The notes under the pieces: generated by a model
Database searches by the model: none
Seen by the model: the letters and a program-made list of their open reading frames with translations, nothing else
What the model was told of the DNA's origin: nothing
Position numbers and translations under genes: made by a program
Part shown: in pieces, positions 1-13,808 of the stretch
How the letters are laid out: every line of letters begins with the position of its first letter
How positions within the stretch are numbered: the first letter of the stretch is position 1
NCBI GenBank assembly: GCA_032207245.1
Contig: CM063510.1
Span: 51,905,118-51,969,117, forward strand
Direction of reading: 5' to 3'
Length of the DNA stretch: 64,000 nucleotides
Source of the DNA: Pardosa pseudoannulata
Lineage: Eukaryota; Arthropoda; Arachnida; Araneae; Lycosidae

Positions 1-197
1 TATTTATTCACCTTATGCACCATAAGTATTCTATCCTACTTCACACCATGTATTTAAGAAAAAAAATGGCAAAAATTATGAAACGCACATGATAAATTTG
101 ACATGAAAGTGCGTTTCCAGATTACCAAACAATCCTACATTAACTCAATGAATTAACCTGCAAGGTCTTTCAATGTTATTTTAACACTTGGCATGCG

Positions 198-806
198 GTT
201 ATACTTCACCGCCAACTTAAGCTTGCAGAGGACGATTTTTCGTGAATCGCGCTAAAGTTTAGTCATTCAGAAAAATCGCAGTAAATCGAAAACTACTTTG
301 TTTTTATGAAAGAAACTTTTTTTTATTTTACACTTTAATATATACTGTATGATTATTTAATAAAATAAAAACTATATTTCTACGAAATCACGAACATAAA
401 AGATTTTTAAAATTAAAGTCCGATAATCTGTCAGCGCATATTTCTTCATCACTATCTTTGTCACAACGACTCATTTTATCAATTATGTATTCAACATAAA
501 AAAACCAATCTTCAAAGTGACAAAACACGACTTGTACGTTATGGAGCTAGGAATTCGATTGAAGACGAAATAACGCAACAAAAGACCGAGTAACTCGACA
601 GTCATAACATGTGGAAAGAAAAAATGCGAAGCGTTGCATAGCAACTCAAACAACCCGCATATAATTATACGTATTTAGTAGATTTGTGGTGGTTAACGGT
701 TATTCACCGCAAATCTACTAAATACGTATTTTTACGTGACCCGCGCTCCAGTGGCAGGCTGCGAAAAATAGCGTAAAAATACGTTGCCAGCACGTGAAGT
801 ATTAAA
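198..806. mobile_element. Candidate MITE with internal foldback hairpins
   Basis: The segment has more CpG and GC than its flanks. Its ends read TACTTCAC (from about 202) and GTGAAGTA (to about 801), each bordered by TTA, which would fit a PIF/Harbinger-type 3-base duplication. Inside are a 25-bp hairpin (667-729) and a further inverted pair CGTATTTTTACG/CGTAAAAATACG. The terminal repeat is only 8 bases, so this boundary is tentative. Confidence 0.3.
667..729. repeat. Near-perfect 25-bp stem hairpin
   Basis: Left arm 667-691 (ATACGTATTTAGTAGATTTG then TGGTG) pairs with right arm 705-729 (CACCG then CAAATCTACTAAATACGTAT) around a 13-base loop. The single mismatch is T opposite G, a wobble pair if transcribed. 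Such perfect symmetry is more typical of a MITE core than of a conserved microRNA precursor. Confidence 0.75.
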
Positions 807-1585
807 GTTGATTTCATTCTTACTAAGTACTTGGTGCTTTTACAGAACCAGTTATCTTAGGATGTTGTAGAGGGAGAGGGGTTGGCTAATATAAATTGAA
901 CGTGGGATCTAAAATTAAAAGCTTTATATATTCTCCCCTTTTTTGGCGGTTATACGAGGGATTATATTTACTGTATTCTTTTTTACATAAGCTGCGAGTA
1001 TTTTCTGACAGCGTGTAAGTTAGACGGAGTAGAGATCGAATTAAACTACAACATTTAAGTTGCAAGTAGTTGCAAAATGTAATGGGAATCGGACATCAAA
1101 CAGATAATTCAGCTTTGAAAGTTAATGATTACTGTTGCTAGCAGTGTTCTAAAAAAGAAGTGAAATCAAAATGAAATATAGAAACAGCAATACTTCTGTC
1201 GAGTATGATTTTAAATTTTTTTTCCTTGAACACCTGTCTTTTTTTACGTATATCCATTGATTACAGGAAGCCGTAAAATCATTTCGTATAGACTGCGCAC
1301 CTAGGATTTTCGCTCTCAATTTCAAAATGAAATACGCATTGTTTAAGAGTCACTACTGTCAAATTCAAATAAATCAATTCACAATCAAATTAATTATTTA
1401 CGTGAAAAAATATTTCTTCCGAATTTTTAGATTGTTATAACTATAATATGCGAATATACTTATATTTGAGTCTTTCTAAGAAAAACTCAAATTAATTAGA
1501 GATATAATAATGCCCATAACTTGTGCACAAACTTTAGCATGATGCAATTCAACCCAATATAAGGACGTTTAGTCTACAAAGAATT
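807..1585. other. AT-rich intergenic or intronic sequence, nothing recognised
   Basis: No long open frame, family motif or repeat structure was recognised here. Confidence 0.6.
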
Positions 1586-1600
1586 TTTAAGTGCCTTGGG

Positions 1601-1771
1601 TTTTGTTTGGAGTGCTAAGGTCTACTGTTTTGTTACATTAGAGTTAATGAGATCGAGACCTAAGGCTTAAAACCGGCTCCGACTGGCTACTAACAATTAT
1701 GGTAGCAGTGAGATTCAAACCCGCGTATTTCACTACCGAAGAGCAGCACACTACCATTCAGTCATTGCTCG
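1601..1771 (-). mobile_element. tRNA-derived SINE, family 1 (diverged copy)
   Basis: Read on the minus strand, it has a tRNA-like head with a degenerate B box (GGGTTTGAATC), a body shared with the other family 1 copies (GTCTCATTA-like and AGTAGACC motifs) and an A-rich tail, seen as TTTTG at the left end. Imperfect 15-base target duplications flank it (1586-1600 and 1772-1786). It is the most diverged of six copies in this window. Confidence 0.75.
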
Positions 1772-1786
1772 TTTAAGTACTTTGGG

Positions 1787-4567
1787 AACCTAAAAAATTC
1801 GATGACTGATAAGGAGAAAAAATGAAGAAAATCACCTTAATCTGAAATTTTTGAAAATAATCTGTAAGACAACTTTTCGACTGGTGTCTTTACAAAATTT
1901 TATATATTTAGTTTTATTTTATATAAAATTTTAGATAAAACTTATTACAAATAATATAAAAAATGCCCTGTAAAGCAAATATGTTTTTTTAACTTAGAGA
2001 AATTGATTATTCTACTGTGATTTTCGCGGTTATGAGTTTTCCAGAGACAAAATTGTTATTAATGCCTTTTCTACAATATTAAGTTGTTGAATCAAATTTT
2101 GATTATGAAAATATCTTTGTTACGAAAATATTCTACTCCCCAATACATGTTAGCTTAACGTATGCAGTGAAACGAACAAATTATACAACCTTTTTGTTAA
2201 CAAATAAAAAATGAGTAGTCAAAAGGAAGAGATGCTATCTTTGGGTACTACTTGTTAAATCAATAGATAGTGCTCCTTAGACTATTATTTTTCTCTATTA
2301 TCGTTGAATAAGTATTCTGGATTTTATAAATCTTGATTTTATAACCTTTCATGTTAGATTGCCGAAAGTTGAACTTCCCTTTTGAACAATATGTATTATC
2401 TCTAAATTGTAAAATGTTTACCCAACAAAAATTGAATTTATATGTTTTATGAAAAATAACGTATTGACATATTATAAACTCACCAGTAATAATTCATTTT
2501 CATATGAAATTACTTCAATGGAGCACGTGTGAGTACCACCGGTTTAAAAGAAACGAGTAAATATTAAATAATTGCTTTATAACTAAATAAATTATTACCG
2601 GCAGTCAATATTAAACTATCTTGCATTTAATTGTGTTACAGCAGTAACTATTACTACTATAAAGAGAAAAACTGGAATATTTCAGTTATTCCAGTTGCAG
2701 AAAAATTTGTATTCCTAATGTAGGATATATGCTGATGTTTTGTTCGAAACTAATTCGAAAAGTTCAAAAGAAACTAAAACATAATTCACTTAGGTATAAC
2801 AAAAAATATTATAACGAAAATTATTTAATTTTATTGGTTTTCCATACTTTTTTTTACATTTCTTAAGAAAGAAAGTCAATTTTAGTTTCTTGAATTCACT
2901 GGATCTCTCCCAAATGATTTTTGGAAGTCATTATAGGTAACCAAAATTTTAATGATAGGAAGTTTTTTTCCTTATAAAATATTTTTATTCATGTTGAGTC
3001 CTTTGAGATGCAGCTCAAAGCTTGAACTTGCTCATTGGTAGACACAAAAGAAGCCAATATAAGACCGAAAAACTCCCTATTCATTCAACTTACATATGTT
3101 CCATCATAAATAGTTTTCTTTCCTCTTTTAAATAATACATTACTTACTTTTCTACCTACATGCTAAATGGAAGTTTTTTTTTTTCTGAAGACATGAAATC
3201 TGTGGAATTGCATTTGAATTCCATCATACAAACTTTTTTTATGATTTCAATGCGCGAAATCATAACGAATTAGGCAGTTTGATTTAAAATATAAAAATAC
3301 TTTTTTTAAATGCCACACTTAAGACTATATTAGTGTATGTAAGTAATATAACTGAGAATAAAACTGTATAGCTAGATGTAAAGATATGAAGTTTTTCCTA
3401 AACTGAACTTAAAGGAATGTAGACGTAGTAAAACTTTTTTAAATCATTAACTTTAGAATCATGAAAATTTTCTTGCATAAACAGTGATGTAGTATTTATT
3501 ATTGATCATACTATAAATGGTTTTATGTCCCACTTTTTTTAAAATTTTAATTTTTAATACTTTTTTAATTTTTTATAATTATTCCATGAATTTAGATTTT
3601 CTTTCTTAATTTTATTACTTAAAAATGTATCCTTAACACACTTGGTTATTACTTTACGTAACGATTAATTGAGTAGTTAGATTATAGGAATAATTTTTTT
3701 ATTAGTATATTGTATTATCATTAAAAATCAACTTTTTATCATCTAAGCTAAAGTTTAGAATGTATGTGGAAGGGTTTGGCAAAATTTTCATAGAAATGGT
3801 AAAATATATTGGTATTATCTTCTGGTGGTGGTGTTTCATACACAGATGATATTTATGCAATTTAAACTACGTCTTCCTTTAAACTATTTACTCTAAATTT
3901 TAAGCAAAATTGCCGTTGAACAACGTTACTTTTAAACTAATCTTAGTACGTGGTTCATCAAAATATACTATCATATCATACTATTCATTAATATTTTCCC
4001 ACAAATTAAGTTTGCTTCTTCAATGCTACTGGAAAATATCTATGGGTTTGGTGGTGTGTTTCGTTATCCCACCTTTATCGCCATTTTGAAGTTTACAGCT
4101 GCTAGCTGTAAGCTTGCTGCTTCCAGCTATTTGGTCATCATCAACTTGGCATGGTTTTGGATGTCAACTTTTCATGGCATGAAAAGAAAAAGGGAAATAG
4201 GTAATTGAAATCAGGTTGTAACGAAGAGATAAAGCATGGTAGATGTCCGAAGGTATGGTAGAATCTAGAATCATCAAAGAAATTACTCACTTCCATCTAT
4301 TCCATGAAAAAGTTTTCAGGGCTTAATAAAGAAAAGGGATTCTCTGACACTAAACTCCAAGTTTATTTTCCTATTACTGTACAATCCTATTTCTACAGTT
4401 TGTAATCTAGGTCTCATCGAATGACCTCTTTAGTTATGCCATATCAGTTCTTTAAAGGTATGTAAGCCCTGAGATTAAAATACGCTGTTATTGATATCAA
4501 ATGTTTAATTGCAAACAGATTTTTATAATGTCTAAATACGACTTAAATATAAAATTTTGTTTGCAAT
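1787..4567. other. AT-rich sequence, nothing recognised
   Basis: A 61-codon open frame at 4023-4208 matches no known family and its base use does not stand out. No splice-bounded conserved exon or repeat array was seen. Confidence 0.6.
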
Positions 4568-4571
4568 TTAA

Positions 4572-5049
4572 CCCTCCTAATGCTCATTCCGCGATTTCCA
4601 CAGACAACTTAAATGTATCAAAATTTGCTCATCCAGCGATTTTCACGGCCATGTCTTTTTCTTCTTTTTTTCAGGAGTACATCCCAATTTTACCGTTTAA
4701 CTAGTGAAATAAATTATATACAGTATTAGACGTTTAATTACGTAATAAATAGAATGATGTGAATAGAACTATAATTATGTTAGATAATATAATTATAATT
4801 ATATCATGTAATAAATAGAGATTAACTGTAATTCAATTGAGATTTATTAGAAAAATATTTTTCTTGTAATAACATCTGAAATTGATGTTTGTGACAGTTT
4901 AGTTTCTCACGATAAAAATCTATATATAAAACCTTTTCTGGAAAGTAAAAGTGCATATTCCAGTTCCTCAATATATGTAGATTTTAAATATACAAAAAAA
5001 TGCACAATTTTTTAATCTATTTCCATCTACAAATTGAGCAGTCACATGG
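4572..5049 (-). mobile_element. TTAA-flanked piggyBac-type nonautonomous element, copy 1
   Basis: TTAA duplications at 4568-4571 and 5050-5053 enclose 478 bases. One end begins CCCTCCTAATGCTCATTCC and the other ends AAATTGAGCAGTCACATGG, so the subterminal motif TGCTCA is inverted between ends. The whole length is homologous, in reverse orientation, to the element at 32404-33621, which fixes both boundaries. No transposase is present. TTAA targeting is characteristic of piggyBac-superfamily elements. Confidence 0.8.
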
Positions 5050-5053
5050 TTAA

Positions 5054-6124
5054 TTACTCATTATTTCTAATGAAACATCCTGTTTTACTGCTTTAAAAAC
5101 CCCCACACTAGTGTATGATAAGATGAAATAGATTTAAATACATAAATGGTGCATGATAAAATATTTAAAAAAATAATTAAATATTTAATTAATTAACATG
5201 CAACAATTAATTTGCAGATATAACTTTTCATGATAGAAATATAATTTTAATCAATTTAATTACAAATCATATATCTACAAGTCTTAAAGTTTAAAGCTTT
5301 GACATAATATATATATGATTTTTATACTCAGAAATTTAAATTTTTTACTTAAGGTATGAAATATGTATAATGGTAACCATTATCTTAAGCAATTTTGTAC
5401 CGACTAATTTAAACAACTGTAAATTATTGTATTATCTCCATTGATTGCCATTGACAGGTTTATTTAAAATAATAATTCAAAGTGTAAAAACTAACATTTT
5501 TTATAGTTGTTACTTTCTAATTAGTTGATTAAATATACCCTTCAGAATATAATTCAAATGATAATGTTTGAAAATAGTTTTCAAGGTAAATTTCGATATT
5601 ACATTAAGATTTAATGCATTACATTAGACTTCCGATGTCTAATGTGAATCATATTCTCGTGATATATTAATTTCCAAAAGAGAAAACTTCATTTAACTGA
5701 AAACTTTTTAATTAATCATACTAAAGGTATCACTGTATTTAACAAAATATGTATATTACATTTCAAGTCAATTTTCGCCCATACACATTGGATACTCATA
5801 ACAAACTTTGTAATAGGGAAGATTGATATACGACTAAGATAGTGTTGAAAGCCATGATTTCGACAGTTTATAGATATTTAATGAAATGTCTTCAGTTTGG
5901 AATTTACTCTCAGCATTAATTAATAACCATGAGCGAAGTTTCAAGGTAAATTAATGTTAAAATTTCAAGTGAAGTTTGTCAGTGAGATTTATTTCATGTA
6001 AGTTTATTAATAACATCAAAGTCTTAGTTTGGAAGCTTAGAGAGTGTTTCCTGCATTTGCAAGAGATATAAAGGTGCTTAAGGCGATAGTGAACTTTCAT
6101 AGAGGAGAAATTTAACTGAAAATT

Positions 6125-6175
<51 letters not shown>

Positions 6176-6715
6176 TGATTCATGAAAAATAACTAAGAAA
6201 GATAAGCTAAAAGGTTTGCTTTTATATATCCTCCGATATTGTTTGTAAATATTGACTCGACATATAATTGATAAAAATTCAAGTTTCGGGTTTTATGGAT
6301 ATTTAAAAGCATTCTAACTATTGCATTTCTAACTATTTTTAACTTGATAGTGTCGCCAGAATCCAGTTTAGATTTCTCATATGCACAAAATTGTTAATGC
6401 CCAAACGAAATTCGTACAAAAGAAGAATTGATGTTTCTATTCCACGAATAACAATTTTAATTCATTTAAAAATTTCCATTAAATATTTTATTTTAATTCT
6501 AATATTTAAATATAGAAGATATTCCATTCATTAAAAAATTATCTACCAAAATAAATACTATATGATCTTTTCCATTATATATTGCTGCAAATCAAGCAGG
6601 GAAAAATTTCTATGTATTATTCTGATGTATTTTTCTATGTATTTTTTGATGTATTTTTCTGAAATATTTGTTATATTGAAGATGTTAAATCCCTCTGAAA
6701 TGTAGGAGCATATCT
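5054..6715. other. AT-rich sequence with one (AT)n tract at 6127-6172
   Basis: Apart from the perfect (AT)n microsatellite of about 46 bases, nothing was recognised. A minus-strand frame that encodes Tyr-Ile repeats is only the microsatellite translated. Confidence 0.65.
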
Positions 6716-7160
6716 GTTGCCTTTGGAGTCAACGGTGGTCAACATCTAGTTATTCCAGCAGCATCTTGGAGGTCAGAAGTAATCGTCAAATTAGACTAAT
6801 CTTTGAGCTAACATTCAATGGTGACCGACATCTAGTTATTCCAGCAGCATCTTGGAGGTCAGAAGTAATCGTCAAAGTAGACTAATCTTTGAGCTAACAT
6901 TCATTGGTGACCGACATCTAGTTATTTCAGCAGCATCTTGGAAATCAGAAGTAGTCAACAAAGTAGACTAATCTTTGAGTTAACGTTCAATGGTGACAGA
7001 AATCTAATTATTCCAGCAGCATCTTGCAGGTCAGAAGTAATCGTCAAATTTAACCAATCTTTGAGTTAATGTTCAATGGTGACCGACATCTAGTTATTCC
7101 AACAGCTTCTTGTAAGTCAGAAGTAATCGTCAAAGTAGACTGATCTTTGAGCCATTCCAT
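6716..7160. repeat. 86-bp minisatellite, about 5 copies
   Basis: The phrase CATCTAGTTATTCCAGCAGC recurs at 6743, 6829, 6915, about 7001 and 7087, an exact spacing of 86 bases. Copies differ by scattered substitutions. 86 is not a multiple of three, so a long protein repeat is unlikely. Confidence 0.9.
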
Positions 7161-7693
7161 CAAGTCTATCACACTGTGTATTAAAGTAACCAACGTGGTG
7201 CTTCAGTATATTTCTCTAATATGGTCTGATAATAGTATTTGAAGAAACTTTAAATCTGTTTATTTGTGGATGAAATTATGTACAAAAATAAACTCATACA
7301 AACAGGAAATAATTCCGTCCTGAAATAAGTCTGAACACCAATTGTCATTTTTTCCAACTTATAAAGTTCTATAGCTAACAGTGTAAACTGTTTACCTTAC
7401 AGCTAATGAAAGGATCTATAATTAAAATTAATGATTTTAAAAACACATCGCTCTATTCTGTAATTGCAGAGATCTGTTAGTGATAATAACTGCAGAAAAA
7501 TAGATATTTTTGCTATTGTTATTATTCACCTTAAGTTATTTTTATGCATACTGATGATAACGTCTAAATTATATTCTGATTAACCTAATCTGTCATTTTT
7601 CTTGGAATCATTTAATTCTTTTATTTCATATGATATGAAATAGATTTTAAAGTTTCCTGATAATAATAATTATAGTTATAATAATATTAATAA

Positions 7694-7781
<88 letters not shown>

Positions 7782-9080
7782 TTCTTTGAAACATGGTTGA
7801 TAAAATATGTTATCTAGTGCTGTATACCGAAATTTATTGTATGTAATTAATATTTTTTAAGATTTTAAGTTGTTACAAGTACTATCTGCTTTTCTAAGGG
7901 TAATTTCTTGCATCACAGGAGAATTCTTAATAGTTAAATACATGGCATTGCCACCCATCAAAATAAATTTAATACTGAGCACAGGTCTTAAGTAAATTTA
8001 AGATATATGCATTGATTAAATGAGGTTTAAGCAAAATTTTAAACATATGTTCCATTCGTGTCTATAGAAAGAAAATATAACTATCTGATTTTATCAAGCG
8101 AAAATTTTTAAAAAATAGTATTCATTAATATGTGTAACATTTTGCAATTCGAGAATTTGAGGTGAGTAATAAATTACATTTTACTAATGCAGAGATATCT
8201 TTTATAGACACTCAAATGAAAATCAAAAAAATTTACCTGAAGTTTAATATATAAAATATTTCAAATTAATAAATTTTATACATTAAGATATAGAAATGTA
8301 TAGAAAAAAAATAACGCTGAAAAAATTTGCATTCAAGATATTAAAATACTATATGTTACATGCCGTGAATAATTATTTGATAAAATCGGTTGTAAAAATC
8401 CATTAAGTAGCTGTCTATGATAAGCATTTTTATATATTTTTAATTTGAAAGCCAAAATTCTTCCACATTGATTAAATATTTATGCACCTTATTCATTATA
8501 TTTTAGGCATTTTTTTTAAATTTTAGTTTCCATTACATTGATAAATGTGAATATATTTATTAAAAAAGAGAGTACTTAAATTTACTGTTACAGAATAATA
8601 CCTTCTTTCCTTGAGTACTAACTTCTCAAAAACATTGGTTATTTAATACTAATTTTTATGAAATTTATCTCAACAAAATAAAATACCGCATTGAAAAATA
8701 CATGTTATACAAGTGTTATAGACTAAGTTATATAGTATATTTTAAGTGCCTCCTACGTGTTGCTTTAATCTATGGATTTTTACTCTTTAAAACTATCAAC
8801 TTTAAAGTTTTTATGTAGGATTAGTAAAACAAGTGAAAGAATCCGTTTGAAAAGTTCCACATTTAGAAATATACTTGTTACCAGCAGAATTAATTAATAT
8901 AATGACTATATTGTAATATAAGACATTACATTGTTAAAATATAATTAGATGTAACTTATTTGAAATCTTCAATGAATTTTTAACTAGTTGTGGAAGTTAT
9001 ATTTATTATGTAGTTAATTTTTCTGGAGATAACAAACATTTACTTAAAAGCTAAGAAATTCAAGCCGATTTGTTTGATAA
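7161..9080. other. AT-rich sequence with an (AT)n tract at about 7698-7779
   Basis: A perfect (AT)n microsatellite of about 80 bases is the only structure recognised. Confidence 0.65.
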
Positions 9081-9084
9081 TTTT

Positions 9085-10150
9085 GTTTTAAATCTTTCTG
9101 ATAATGATGATAATTATTGTTTTAAGAAAAAACCCCTTAAATTTAAAGAATCAGCAAACGACTTGTAATATTACCTATAAACGTTTTCTGCAACTTGTAT
9201 TCTAAATGAGTCTTTCAAGTCGTTTTTTAAATATATTTCTGATAATGATTATGATAATGATAATGTTTCTGTTAATTTCTGATAATGATGTGAATTACGG
9301 TTTTAAGAATTAACCCCGTAAATTTAAAGAATCAGCACTCGACTTCTGTAATAGTCCCTGTAAACATTTTCTGCAACTTGTATTCTAGACTAATATTTCA
9401 ACTCGTTAATTTTAAATATATTTCTGATAATGATAATGATTCTGATAATGATGATAATTATGGTTTTAAGAAATAACCCCGTAAATTTAAAGAATCAGCA
9501 CTCGATTTCTGTAATAGTCCCTGTTAACATTTTCTGCAACTTGTATTCTAAATGAATCTTTCAACTTGTTTTTTAAATATATTTCTGATAATGATTATGA
9601 TAATGATAATGTTTCTGATAATTTCTGATAATGATGTTAATTACGGTTTTAAGAATTAACCCCGTAAATTTAAATAATCATCACTCGATTTGTGTAATAG
9701 TTCCTGTAAACATTTTCTGCAACTTGCATTCTAAATGAATCTTTCAACTCATTTTTTAAATATATTTCTGATAATGATTATGATAATAATGTTTCTGATA
9801 ATTTTTGATAATGATGGGAATTACGGTTTTAAGAATTAACCCCGTAAATTTAAAGAATCAGCACTCGACTTCTGTAATAGTCCCTGTAAACATTTTTTGC
9901 AACTTATATTCTAAACGAATCTTTCAGCTCGTTTTTTTTTAAATATATTTCTGATAATGATAATGATTCTGATAATGAGGATAATTATAGTTTTAAGAAA
10001 TAACCCTGTAAATTTAAAGAATCAGCACACGACTTGTGTAATATTCCCTGTAAACGTTTTCTGCAACTTGTATTCTAAATGAATCTTTCAACTCATTTTT
10101 TCAAATATATTGACTCGTTTTTTTAAATATATTGACTCGTTATTTTAATT
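9085..10150. repeat. Tandem array of about 165-182 bp units, six copies
   Basis: Each unit contains a TCTGATAATGATAATG-rich segment, then a GGTTTTAAGAA..AACCCCGTAAATTTAAAGAATCAGCA-type core and TTTTCTGCAACTTG. Unit length varies mostly because the inner GATAAT repeat number changes. Copy cores occur near 9138, 9320, 9486, 9667, 9849 and 10012. No coding potential is seen. Confidence 0.88.
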
Positions 10151-10529
10151 ATATTGAAAATTGGTTACTGAAAAAATAATTTTCTAAAATACTTTTAAAA
10201 ATTCGTGAACATTTAAAATCCTCTGAATCTTCTAAGAAATATCAAAAGAAAGCTGTCACCATAAATAAAACCAGACTTGAGGTTGTACAAAAAAACACGC
10301 TATATATTATTTTCTTTGTAATTTATGTTTCGCATTTGTTTGGAAACTTTTCTGAATCTTCCTGTTTGGTTATTACTTCGACATCACTTTTTCTTCGGTC
10401 CTTGATATGCATTGCAGCATAAATTAAATTATAGGATCTCAAATTTTTGTTAAGCAGGAAAAGTTAGACAGTTGATGATAAAATAAAGTAATATTTTTTT
10501 ATCAGGCACAGTGTCTATTAAAAAAGGCA

Positions 10530-11125
10530 TCAATGATAGGTTTTAACCATTAAGATTCATTTCTGTATTAGAATAGACTTCACCTACATTAACGTACTAG
10601 CACTTTTAATAAATCAGGTAGTATATAAATGACTTTAGTACTAAGAAAACAATACTGGTAATAAAATTAAGTTTGTTAAAATACAAAATAAGGTTTTAAA
10701 TAACTTATTTTAACCATTAAGACTAATTTCTGTATTAGAATGGATTTCACCTACAATAAGTTACTAGCACTTTTTATAAATCGGGCATCATATAAATAAC
10801 TTTGGTGCTAAGAAAACAATAGTGGTAATAAAATTAAGTTTGTTAAAATTCACAATATGTTTTTAAATAACTTATTTTAACCATTAAGACTCATTTCTGT
10901 ATTAGAATGGATTTCACCTACAATAAGTTACTAGCACTTTTAATAAATCGGGTAGTATATAAATGACTTTTTTACTAAGAAAACAATACTGGTAATAAAT
11001 TTAAGTTTGTTAAAATTCAAAATATGTTTTTAAATAACTTATTTTAACCATTAAGACTCATTTCTATATTAGAATTGACTTCACCTACAATAAGTTACTA
11101 GCACTTTTAATGTATTTGAATTTAT
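10530..11125. repeat. Tandem array of about 167 bp units, four copies
   Basis: Units start with ACCATTAAGAYTCATTTCTG and contain TTACTAGCACTTTTAATAAAT, recurring near 10547, 10711, 10879 and 11047. The last unit is truncated after the TAGCAC motif. Confidence 0.88.
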
Positions 11126-12649
11126 ATGAATCTGTGTTATTATTCAAAAAGTACACTATTTACATGTAATAATTCATATCTAAGCTTTAAATTTTTATAA
11201 AAAGTAATAAAAAATTAGATATTGCAATATCGAAAAGTACATAGGATTAGAAAAATATATAGACAGATTTAATGGAATTATTTAGTTTCTTACGGTCGCG
11301 ATTGCCTCGCCAGACACCTTTACCACAGAAACACCTGTCATAGCACCTTGTGCACTCTGTGCAAAAAAATTTTTGAAATGCACAAAGACCACTTTGCAAT
11401 GTCCATCTGTGTCCAAAAATGTCCATCTTTGAAAGAGGAAAACCTATACAGTCGATATTTGCATGTCGAGATCATATAGTCGACACCCAGAGATTGATTT
11501 GATTTTATTTTAATGTTTTTAATATTTTATTGCTCGTTTAAATGTTCTTGTTTTTTATTGTAGTTACTATACTATGCTATAAGTGTGTTATTATTTTATC
11601 TTTTTGTAATTATTTACGGCTCCAATCACATGCATCTGGGATGTATGGAAGCCAATGACGTAGAATTCTTACCAGTCAAGGTTTCTTACACATTTCAGGC
11701 ACAGTTCGGGCAACGTTTTTTTTATATATATTTTATACATTTTCTACATATCAGTATTTTACGGTTAGAATAAATATCTACAGATTTGTTTACACACTTG
11801 AAAGAAACTGTCTCACCTATGCACATTTCTTGCTGGGTGATGCACCACCACAGTGTACGTAAGACAACTTATATAGTTGCACATATCTTAACTTCTTGTT
11901 TTTGTTTTAAATCTTTGTGCACAAAATTCTTTGGCCTCAATTCTTCGGCTTTTCGTCGCTTAATCTTAATTTAATCATTGGGAAAACGATGCATCCAGTC
12001 TTATTCCCCTTTCTTCCTCTTATTGGCTTATATTTCTAAATCTGATTTGTGCTGGCTCTTTAAATTTTGATGTTCAGTTTTATATTATTTAAATTTTAAT
12101 CTTTTAATTCTTCAATTAAAATTTTTTTGAATTATTCTTTAATATTCAGTTCAGCATTTTGCTTTGCTTTGAATTCAATTAAATCTGTATCTCTTATTTA
12201 AATTTTTAATATTTTAATACTTTTAAATTTTTAAATTCACAATTTTCATTTTTGTACTGTAGGATTTTCAATTATTTAATTTCTTTTTTAAATTTTAAAT
12301 TTTTAATCGAACTTTGTTTTATTGGGTTTTATTTTTTCCGTCTTGTTTGGCGCAGTTGGTCCTAAGAGGATTTAGTGCCACTAAATTTCAACCAACCATC
12401 CAACTACCCAACCACACTTTAAAGGTTAGTAATGAACTATTTTTCACATACAGATTCTATAATATTTTCATAAACTTCTATGCATATAAAATTAGGAAAA
12501 GTCAAGAAGTTGCTTCAATTTCGTAAGTAGCTTTTAAGAAAATTGTACACATAAGAGTTTTGGGGTCATAATGACTTATTACACTGTTCTACTGTTAAGA
12601 TTGGATGTATCTTAACAAAAGAGGCTTTGATGATCTGTTACAATATATT
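11126..12649. other. Non-repetitive AT-rich sequence, no gene recognised
   Basis: Several open frames of 60-70 codons (near 11585, 11786, 12314) have no recognisable motif. A slightly GC-richer stretch near 11290-11480 was inspected and left unassigned. Confidence 0.55.
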
Positions 12650-13439
12650 TTAATCTAATTTCTATATCCTTCTTCAGAACATATTTTACAAATAATAAAT
12701 TTTTTGAAACGCAAATGAAAATAAATTATCGAATTCATCTATAGAGTAATTTTTAATTAAAAGTCTAAGAGTAACACTTAATATTGAATTTTACTTTCTA
12801 TATGAGACCTCTACTAAAATAAATAGTTTCACTTGAATCAAATAATAGTATAATTTTTTTCTAAGAAGGGATTTCTTTTTATTACATTTATACTTTTAGA
12901 CCAGTATTAATAAGATAACCAAAGAATCAGACATACAAAAGGCAGAGAGCTGACATAAACAAAATTATAGTTATTCTTTCTTTATTTGAAACTATTTATG
13001 CCAAAGAGAATTCCTTATTTTGTAACCAATAATTTATTTGGCTTGGAAGAATAGTTTCCACAGAATTGCCTGAATTAATAACATTAAAGATTATTCTATT
13101 AATATTCCAAATTCTGTTTCAACAATTATACTTTAAATAAATACAAAAACCAGAAGAGATTTGAAAATAACAGCTAATGCAACAATAAATTTCATATTGC
13201 AGCTCGTTGTGCAGCATGTAGCTGAAAGAACTGCACACATCATTATCTGAAGAATAATATATTACAATGAAAAATAGCACAGAAGAAAGTCAAACCGAAA
13301 TAGAAAATGTCTGATGGAATTTACATAATTATAATGATTTTAAAAATGAAAATAAAAAAGAGGAAAACAGACTAACCAATTCAAATTTGATCAAGTTAAT
13401 AGAAATTTTTTAAAAATGTTTTACCCACAAACCTATTCA

Positions 13440-13808
13440 CATTCAGAATAATTAAGTACAGTTCTCGAAAATGATAATGACATTAATGTCGATAGTGGAA
13501 AGGAATTGTCTCTTTGACAAAAATTAGAATTAGCGATAACTAAAAAATCTTCAACAAACAAAACTACATTACAGATATCAGTTATTTCCAAAACTATCCG
13601 AAGATAAATTGATTTATTTGAAGATGAAAGATTTAGAGGTAAATACTCGGAAAAAGGAAATCGCACATTACTAACAGTACCGCTAACTAGTATAGATACT
13701 GTCAGAGCGTTTTCGACAGCTGGTAATGTTTGCACAAAATTACGCTCCAGGTTTAATGACAGTACAATTGATGTATCATGTTTAAGATCACATTTCAAAC
13801 ATGTGTAA
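13440..13808 (+). pseudogene. hAT-family transposase, C-terminal fragment (unit A)
   Basis: The plus-strand frame ends AFSTAGNVCTKLRS, then RFNDSTIDVSCLRSHFKHV and a stop at 13806-13808. This is the hAT C-terminal dimerisation domain, whose usual pattern is ERAFSxAG..CTKxRSRLNDETIDxLCFLR. The Glu of ERAF reads Val (TVRAF), and upstream frames are interrupted, so it is inactive. It is about 80-85% similar by eye to the unit B copy. The 3' terminus of the original element is probably the ATTGCAATA-containing stretch near 14120. Confidence 0.8.

Noticed and set aside
6716..7160. CRISPR-like array (also other tandem arrays here)
   Set aside because: Whole units repeat without distinct unique spacers, and the window is eukaryotic.
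13433..13798. 121-codon minus-strand frame
   Set aside because: It is the antisense shadow of the hAT transposase fragment on the plus strand.
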